Part shown: piece after piece, positions 58,783 through 64,000 of the stretch
Position numbering within the stretch: position 1 is the stretch's first letter
Layout: each line of letters starts with the position of its first letter
Assembly: GCA_045642465.1 (NCBI GenBank)
Contig: JAZUIY010000016.1
Span: forward strand, 1-64,000
Direction of reading: 5' to 3'
DNA length: 64,000 nt
DNA from: RUG420 sp045642465
GTDB lineage: Bacteria; Bacillota; Clostridia; Oscillospirales; Acutalibacteraceae
Notes under the pieces: model-generated
Seen by the model: only the letters and a program-made list of their open reading frames with translations
What the model was told of the DNA's origin: nothing
Databases searched by the model: none
Translations under genes and position numbers: made by a program

Positions 58783-59442
58783 TTACCTCGTAATGGCATC
58801 CATTGCCAATTCCTGCGTTTCAGGAGAAGTGATAATCATCAGTTTGTCTCCGGCATGGATTTCGGTAGAACCGGTTGGAACAACCATGCCCTGAGATTTG
58901 CGGATAATGCATCCGATAATGGTGTTGGATGGAAGCTTGATGTTGGACAGCGTTTGTCCCACACATTTGAATTCCGGTTCCACCAAAATTTCGGAAAGAA
59001 CCACTTTTTCATCTTCTGTAGAGAAGGTTTTAATTAGGTTTTCTACAGAAGTGGCCTGAGAAATATACTGAGAAACCAAGTGGCCGACACTGATAACCGT
59101 GTTGACACCCAGTTCCTTGAACAGGTCTACGTTTTTCGGATTTTGTACGGTGCAAATGCACTTCTTTACGCCGAAGCAGCGCTTGCAGAATTGGCAAATG
59201 GCCAGATTGTCTGCGTCTCGGTGGGTGATGGCAATGACAACGTCAAAGCCTTCAATACCGGCTTCGTTTAACATGAAGTATTTGGTAGGGTCACCACAGC
59301 GGATCGGAACGTTGTGGGTGGATGCCAAATAGTTGGAATAATCCGGGTCTTCGTTAATGACAACCAGTTTATGCTTCTTTTGCTTTAACTGGCCAATTAG
59401 ATAGTCGGCCTGGGTACGGCCGCCGGCAATGAGAATTCTCAT
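58783..59442 (-). CDS. TrkA/KtrA-type RCK regulatory protein (full length)
   Basis: A 219-residue protein with an RCK_N Rossmann domain (MRILIAGGRTQADYLIGQLK; the second Gly-rich position is altered) and an RCK_C domain (VVLSEILVEPEFKCVGQTLSNIKLPSNTIIGCII). It gates the TrkH-type channel in response to nucleotides. It overlaps the preceding TrkA-like gene by 4 bases and lies 8 bases before trkH. Confidence 0.9.
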   Translation of the reverse strand: MRILIAGGRTQADYLIGQLKQKKHKLVVINEDPDYSNYLASTHNVPIRCGDPTKYFMLNEAGIEGFDVVIAITHRDADNLAICQFCKRCFGVKKCICTVQNPKNVDLFKELGVNTVISVGHLVSQYISQATSVENLIKTFSTEDEKVVLSEILVEPEFKCVGQTLSNIKLPSNTIIGCIIRKSQGMVVPTGSTEIHAGDKLMIITSPETQELAMDAITR

Positions 59443-59885
59443 TCTTCAAAATCCTCCTCTACCGTAGATTCGCCAAAGAGGCTTTCCTCAATTTCAGCCA
59501 GGGATAATTTAAATGGATAAATGCCCTGAATATTAAAACCGCTGATGAGCTTTTCACGGGTAATATCGTCAAAGCGGACATAGACATGCGGCACACCGTA
59601 AATGCGTGCTGCAATTTGTGCGCAAAGGTTGTTGATGTTGTCGTTCCCGGTGGCTGCAACGAAAACGGAAGCGTCTTCAATTTCAGCATATTCCAGAGTT
59701 TCCAAGTTGGTACCGTCGGCCTGAATTGGGAACCCGGAAAAACTATCCGGCAATTTGCCAAAGGCTTCCTGACGGTTATCAATAATAACCACCTGGTAAC
59801 CTTTGTCAGAGAGTCTTGCAGCCAGTCTGCCGCCAAAACGGCCACAGCCTACAATGACAACTCGTTCTTTCTTTGTAAGAAGCAT
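59439..59885 (-). CDS. TrkA-type protein, RCK_N domain only
   Basis: A 148-residue single Rossmann domain (VVIVGCGRFGGRLAARLSDKGYQVVIIDN, with GxGxxG intact) and an acidic tail in place of RCK_C. Paired single-domain and full-length TrkA genes resemble the CeoB/CeoC arrangement. ATG 59885 was chosen for GGGAGGT 7 bases upstream. First gene of the potassium operon. Confidence 0.88.
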   Translation of the reverse strand: MLLTKKERVVIVGCGRFGGRLAARLSDKGYQVVIIDNRQEAFGKLPDSFSGFPIQADGTNLETLEYAEIEDASVFVAATGNDNINNLCAQIAARIYGVPHVYVRFDDITREKLISGFNIQGIYPFKLSLAEIEESLFGESTVEEDFEE

Positions 59886-59965
59886 ATAGATACCTCCCAT
59901 AAAAAGGAAAATACAGAGGGGTCTAATACCCCAATCTAAATCCACATTATACCATTAATAGTAAA

Positions 59966-59998
59966 AAAGAAAAGCCTCCCCATATTGGGGAGGCCTGT
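59966..59998 (-). terminator. Terminator after valS
   Basis: Minus strand: GGCCTCCCC-AATAT-GGGGAGGC then TTTTCTTTTTT. Confidence 0.88.
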
Positions 59999-60025
59999 TT
60001 TTATACCGCTATACAAAGTGGTTTT

Positions 60026-62644
60026 TTAGCCAAGCTTTGCAAGGCTTTCGTCCAGCTTTGCAATCTTCTCTTTCAGCTTTTCAGCAGAAGCTTTGTCCTT
60101 CTCTACAACAGCGGCAGGAGCCTTGGCTACGAAGCCTGGATTGGACAGCTTCTTTAAGAAGAAGTCCAGATCCTTCTGGGTCTTTTCCCGTTCTTTCAGA
60201 AGACGGTCTTTTTCGGCTTCAAAGTCTACCAGTTCAGACATTGGAATGTAGATTTGAGCATCTGCAGTAACAATGTTTACGGTGCCTTCGGTGTCAAAGG
60301 TGCCGCCAACAATAACCTTGTCTGCGGAAGCCAGTTTCTGCATGTAGGTTTCACCGGCCTTGAAGGTGTCGGCAAAGTCTGTGGTGATGTAGAGGTCGGC
60401 CTTCTTCTTTGGCGGAACGTTCATTTCGTTGCGGCGGGTACGGATGGCACGGATGGCAACCATGATGCGTTCGAATTCTTCTTCCTCAGCGGTGAAGCAG
60501 AGGGCTTCGTCAAATTCAGGATAAGCCTGCAGCATGATGGTTTCGCCTTCGTGAGGAAGTGCCTGCCAAATTTCTTCGGTGATGAATGGCATGATTGGGT
60601 GGAGCAAACGAAGAATGTTGTCCATGCAGTAGATGAGAACTGCCTTGGCAGTTTCCGCCTGTTCGCCGCCCTGCTGGAGGCGAAGCTTTGCAATTTCAAT
60701 GTACCAGTCACAGAAGAGATCCCAGATAAAGTCGTAGAGTTTTGCAATGGCAATACCCAGTTCGAAGTTATCAATGTTGGTGTTGACTTCTTTGGCGAGG
60801 GTGTTCAGCTTGGAAAGAATCCACTTGTCTTCCATGGCAAGGTTTTCCGGAATATGAGCAGCGCCTTCGGAGCCATCCAGGTTCATGAGAATGAAACGGG
60901 ATGCATTCCAAATTTTGTTGGCGAAGTTTCTGGAAGCTTCAACCTTGTCGTTGGAGTAACGCATGTCGTTCCCCGGACTGTTACCGTTGGCAAGGGTAAA
61001 GCGGAGTGCGTCTGCGCCGTACTGTTCAATAACGATGAGCGGGTCAATGCCGTTGCCAAGAGACTTGGACATCTTACGGCCCTGGTCGTCACGGACAATA
61101 CCGTGGATAAATACGTTTTCGAATGGGATGTCGTTCATCTGCTCACAGGAGGAGAAGATCATACGGGCAACCCAGAAGAAGATGATGTCATAACCGGTAA
61201 CCAAGGTGCTGGTTGGGAAGTAGTGCTTCAATTCCGGTGTGTTGTCCGGCCAGCCCAAAGTGGAGAATGGCCAAAGAGCAGAGGAGAACCAGGTGTCCAA
61301 AGTGTCTTCATCCTGACGGATGTTTTTGCTGCCACAGTGAGCACATACGGTTGGATCTTCACGATCTACGGTGATTTCACCGCAGTCATCACAGTACCAA
61401 GCCGGAATACGGTGACCCCACCACAGCTGACGGGAAATACACCAGTCCTTGATGTTTTCCATCCAGTGGTAATAGGTCTTGCTGTAACGGTCAGGAACGA
61501 AGTTGACCTTGTGGGTCTTTACTACGTCAATAGCCGGTTCAGCCAACGGTTCCATCTTTACAAACCACTGCTTGGAAACACGAGGTTCTACAGCAGTGCC
61601 GCAACGGTAGCAGGTACCTACGTTGTGGGCAAACGGTTCAATTTCAACCATGAATCCGCCTGCTTCCAGGTCTGCCACAATGGCTTTGCGAGCTTCCATA
61701 AGATCCAGGCCGGAATACTTGCCATATCCTTCCACAATGTGACCGTCCGGAGTGAAGGTGTTGATGACTTCCAAGTTATGGCGAAGGCCAACTTCAAAGT
61801 CGTTCGGGTCATGGGCCGGGGTGATTTTAACAACGCCGGTACCAAAGTCCATTTCAACATATTCGTCTGCAATGATTGGAATTTCTTTATTTACCAGTGG
61901 CAGGATGAGCATCTTGCCAACTAAGTCTTTGTAACGTTCGTCATCCGGATGAACGGCTACTGCGGTGTCCCCCAGCATGGTTTCCGGACGGGTGGTGGCC
62001 AATTCCAGATAACCGCTGCCGTCGGCAAGAGGGTAGCGGACATGCCAGAAGAAACCGTCCTTTTCTTCGTATTCTACTTCTGCATCAGAAATGGTGGTCT
62101 GACAGTGGGAACACCAGTTGATCATGCGTTCGCCACGGTAGATTAAGTCCTTTTCATAGAGGTTGACGAATACTTCACGTACGGCTTTGGAACAGCCTTC
62201 GTCTAAGGTGAAACGTTCTCTTTCCCAGTCACAGGAAGAGCCCATTTTCTTCAGCTGTTCTACAATACGTCCGCCGTACTGTGCCTTCCATTCCCAAGCC
62301 CGTTCCAAGAACTTTTCACGGCCTAAGTCGTGCTTGTCGATGCCTTCCTGACGGAGGGTTTCCACAATTTTGGCTTCGGTTGCAATGGAAGCGTGGTCGG
62401 TACCAGGCAGCCAAAGGGTGTCAAAGCCCTTCATTCTGTGGTAACGAACCAGGATATCCTGCAGGGTATTGTCAAGCGCATGACCCATGTGCAGCTGGCC
62501 GGTGATGTTTGGCGGCGGGATGACGATGGTGTATGGCTTTTTGGTTTCATCTAAATTTGCATGGAAATAGTTCCCCTTCTGCCAGAAGTCGTAAATACGG
62601 TCTTCAAATTCGGAAGGGTTGTATTTGGTTGCAAGCTCTTTCAT
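60026..62644 (-). CDS. valS: Valyl-tRNA synthetase
   Basis: An 872-residue class I synthetase of normal length. HIGH motif PPNITGQLHMGHAL, KMSKS motif GRKMSKSLGNG, the CP1 editing domain (TTRPETMLGDTAVAVHP), two zinc-ribbon-like Cys sets (GTCYRCGTAVEPR, CDDCGE...CAHCGSK) and a C-terminal coiled coil (EKDRLLKEREKTQKDLDFFLKKL). It charges tRNA-Val and edits Thr-tRNA-Val. AAAGGAG precedes the ATG. No T-box was found in its short leader. Confidence 0.97.
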   Translation of the reverse strand: MKELATKYNPSEFEDRIYDFWQKGNYFHANLDETKKPYTIVIPPPNITGQLHMGHALDNTLQDILVRYHRMKGFDTLWLPGTDHASIATEAKIVETLRQEGIDKHDLGREKFLERAWEWKAQYGGRIVEQLKKMGSSCDWERERFTLDEGCSKAVREVFVNLYEKDLIYRGERMINWCSHCQTTISDAEVEYEEKDGFFWHVRYPLADGSGYLELATTRPETMLGDTAVAVHPDDERYKDLVGKMLILPLVNKEIPIIADEYVEMDFGTGVVKITPAHDPNDFEVGLRHNLEVINTFTPDGHIVEGYGKYSGLDLMEARKAIVADLEAGGFMVEIEPFAHNVGTCYRCGTAVEPRVSKQWFVKMEPLAEPAIDVVKTHKVNFVPDRYSKTYYHWMENIKDWCISRQLWWGHRIPAWYCDDCGEITVDREDPTVCAHCGSKNIRQDEDTLDTWFSSALWPFSTLGWPDNTPELKHYFPTSTLVTGYDIIFFWVARMIFSSCEQMNDIPFENVFIHGIVRDDQGRKMSKSLGNGIDPLIVIEQYGADALRFTLANGNSPGNDMRYSNDKVEASRNFANKIWNASRFILMNLDGSEGAAHIPENLAMEDKWILSKLNTLAKEVNTNIDNFELGIAIAKLYDFIWDLFCDWYIEIAKLRLQQGGEQAETAKAVLIYCMDNILRLLHPIMPFITEEIWQALPHEGETIMLQAYPEFDEALCFTAEEEEFERIMVAIRAIRTRRNEMNVPPKKKADLYITTDFADTFKAGETYMQKLASADKVIVGGTFDTEGTVNIVTADAQIYIPMSELVDFEAEKDRLLKEREKTQKDLDFFLKKLSNPGFVAKAPAAVVEKDKASAEKLKEKIAKLDESLAKLG

Positions 62645-62695
62645 AAAGTGCTCTCCTTTTTCCGAAAAATCGGTAAAGTTAACGATATCTAAGAG

Positions 62696-62724
62696 ATTAT
62701 ACCTTTAGAATATAGCTTTTTCAA
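62696..62724 (-). promoter_or_regulatory. Promoter of valS
   Basis: Minus strand TTGAAA and TATAAT separated by 17 bases, about 50 bases upstream of valS. Confidence 0.65.
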
Positions 62725-62804
62725 CACCATTCCTGTGGCTTTCCGGGAGTTTTCCGAAAAACCACAATTTGTTGAAACAGTGGGGGTGCTCAACCACTAG
62801 ATAT

Positions 62805-62834
62805 ATTGACTATTGCTGCGTCAATTACTATAAT
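62805..62834 (+). promoter_or_regulatory. Promoter and possible operator of murE
   Basis: TTGACT (62806-62811) and TATAAT (62829-62834) are 17 bases apart. ATTGAC-N9-GTCAAT symmetry overlaps the -35 box, which could bind a dimeric regulator. Confidence 0.65.
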
Positions 62835-62889
62835 TTCAATGTATATCTGAAAGTGGGTCTTTAGGCCCATTTGGAAAGTGGTGCACCCT

Positions 62890-64000
62890 ATGATTTTGAG
62901 CTCTATTTTAGAGACCTTGTCTTACGAGACCAAAGGCACATTTCACGACCGTGAAGTAACCGATTTGGTCTACGATTCTCGAAAGGCAAATGAGAATACG
63001 GTTTTTGTCTGCATGATTGGGGCAGAAACCGACGGGCATAAGTATGCCAAAAAGGCCTACGAACAAGGCTGCAGAACCATGGTGATTCAGCAGGGCTCAG
63101 AGGCAGTGGCAGACTTGCCGGAAGACGAAGAACTTACGGTCATTGTGGTGGAAGATACCCGTCATGCGCTGGCTATGATGTCCGACAATTTCTTCGGCCA
63201 TCCGTCCAGGGACATCAAGGTCATCGGTATTACCGGAACCAAGGGAAAAACCACCATTACGTACATCTTGCAGACACTGCTCAACGGCATAGGATATACC
63301 ACCGGGGTCATCGGCACCAACGGGGCGTCTTACAAGGACGTTACCATTCCGACCGTCAACACCACACCGGAGAGCTACGAATTGCAGAAGATTTTCCGTG
63401 AAATGGCAGACAACGGGGTCAAAGCCGTAGCCATGGAAGTTTCCAGCATTGGGGTGCAGTGGCACCGGGTGGACGGCGTGCAGTTCTACTGCGGTATGTT
63501 CACCAATATTTCACCGGACCACATTGGGGGTCACGAGCACAAGACCTTTGAAGAATATTACGGCTGGAAAAAGGCCTTCTTTAGCATGTGTGACAAAGCG
63601 GTTGCCAACTTTGACGACCCAGCGTCCCAGGACATGCTGGAAAAGGTGCGGGGAACGAAGTTGTTTTATGGGTACAACGAGGGCGCGGACTATACTGCGG
63701 ACCACATTGTGCCAAAGAAGTACGCTTCTTTCCTGGGGGTAGCATTTGACCTCTACCGCGCCGGAGAATGCCTGGGTACCTTCGAAATTTCCCAGCCGGG
63801 AGATTTCTCCGTGCAAAACGCCATGGCAGCGCTGGCTGTTGCCGAGCTGATGGGCTTTACGCCGGAACAGTTCTTAGAACCCTTAAAACAGGTTTCCGTT
63901 CCCGGCAGAACACAGGTGGTATACCAGTCTGAAAAATACGGCATTGTCATTGACTTTGCCCACAACGGTATCAGCTTTAAGAGCATTGTAGATACCATGC
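62890..64000 (+). CDS. murE: UDP-N-acetylmuramyl-tripeptide synthetase (partial)
   Basis: The first 370 residues of a Mur ligase; the frame is open at the right edge. The opening VTDLVYDSRKANENTVFVCMIGAETDGHKYA, the ATP loop GITGTKGKTT, NTTPESYELQKIFREM and AMEVSSIGVQWHRVDG match MurE. GTKGKTT rather than GTNGKTT and SIGV in place of SHAL are variants. It adds the third amino acid (diaminopimelate or lysine) to the peptidoglycan stem; the specificity loop lies outside the window. GTG 62881 is an alternative start. Confidence 0.88.
   Translation, partial: MILSSILETLSYETKGTFHDREVTDLVYDSRKANENTVFVCMIGAETDGHKYAKKAYEQGCRTMVIQQGSEAVADLPEDEELTVIVVEDTRHALAMMSDNFFGHPSRDIKVIGITGTKGKTTITYILQTLLNGIGYTTGVIGTNGASYKDVTIPTVNTTPESYELQKIFREMADNGVKAVAMEVSSIGVQWHRVDGVQFYCGMFTNISPDHIGGHEHKTFEEYYGWKKAFFSMCDKAVANFDDPASQDMLEKVRGTKLFYGYNEGADYTADHIVPKKYASFLGVAFDLYRAGECLGTFEISQPGDFSVQNAMAALAVAELMGFTPEQFLEPLKQVSVPGRTQVVYQSEKYGIVIDFAHNGISFKSIVDTM

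Noticed and set aside
60254..61924. 556-residue open frame opposite valS
   Set aside because: Antisense shadow of a certain gene, with no recognisable protein features.
62645..62700. T-box leader before valS (and before trpS)
   Set aside because: No AGGGTGG-type anti-terminator box, and the leaders are too short.
1..64000. CRISPR array or insertion sequence
   Set aside because: No regularly spaced repeats, transposase motifs or terminal inverted repeats were seen on reading both strands.

Overview
The window looks like a chromosomal segment of an anaerobic Bacillota, probably class Clostridia. The evidence is a CIRCE box, a Bacillus-type LexA box (CGAAC-N4-GTTCG), YlbF, YolD, TrmL, ATC-hydrolase and DUF4003 type proteins, a split two-subunit transketolase, strong GGAGG ribosome binding sites, occasional TTG starts, and very regular intrinsic terminators. 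No phage, conjugative element, IS element or CRISPR array was seen. Most genes are housekeeping or metabolic, in short operons of one to five genes.

Layout, left to right. 1-2240: the 3' end of a 23S rRNA with its own terminator, an aminotransferase, then a separately promoted tRNA-Lys / 5S / tRNA-Asn unit and a degenerate copy of the tRNA-Asn tail. 2.2-9.1 kb: a sodium:solute symporter with an SGNH hydrolase, a staphylococcal-type lipase with no secretion signal, and an operon of split transketolase plus a tandem SCP2-like protein. 9.1-16.4 kb: a long untranslated stretch, a DUF4234 membrane protein with a 43-residue partner, an orphan small-RNA unit, CIRCE-controlled Hsp20, an alpha/beta hydrolase, DUF4003, YlbF, and a pyruvyl-transferase/GDPD fusion. 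16.5-22.7 kb: a 2-aminoadipate-type aminotransferase, trpS, mgtE with a leader-peptide attenuator, and a polar amino acid ABC importer. 22.7-30.2 kb: an XRE/ImmA pair, a run of envelope proteins and an SNF-family transporter.

30.3-43.7 kb: an amidohydrolase operon ending in an ADP-ribosylglycohydrolase/GNAT fusion, a nitroreductase, an HD hydrolase, a nuclease lipoprotein, an SOS cassette (Y-family polymerase and YolD), DtxR next to tRNA-Gly, galM, an OB-fold protein and a tyrosine phosphatase. 43.8-49.3 kb: an aldehyde/lipid-type cluster (FAD oxidoreductase, class 3 aldehyde dehydrogenase, ATC-hydrolase-like protein, TetR regulator, second lipase). 49.4-55.6 kb: two tRNA-Ser genes, a two-component system, and a pgk-tpiA-gpmI glycolytic operon. 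55.6-64 kb: trmL, a Ktr/Trk potassium uptake operon ending in a KdpD-like sensor that lacks its ATPase domain, valS and the start of murE.

The most interesting unexplained signals are regulatory: the mgtE leader peptide with mutually exclusive RNA stems, the SOS promoter followed at once by a terminator, and two compact orphan RNA units (11.17-11.28 kb and 43.27-43.38 kb). On the protein side they are the DraG-GNAT fusion, the pyruvyl-transferase fused to an apparently dead GDPD domain, the ATPase-less KdpD-like sensor, and the paired leaderless lipases beside lipid-binding and aldehyde-oxidising genes. All family calls come from reading motifs by eye, with no database search.
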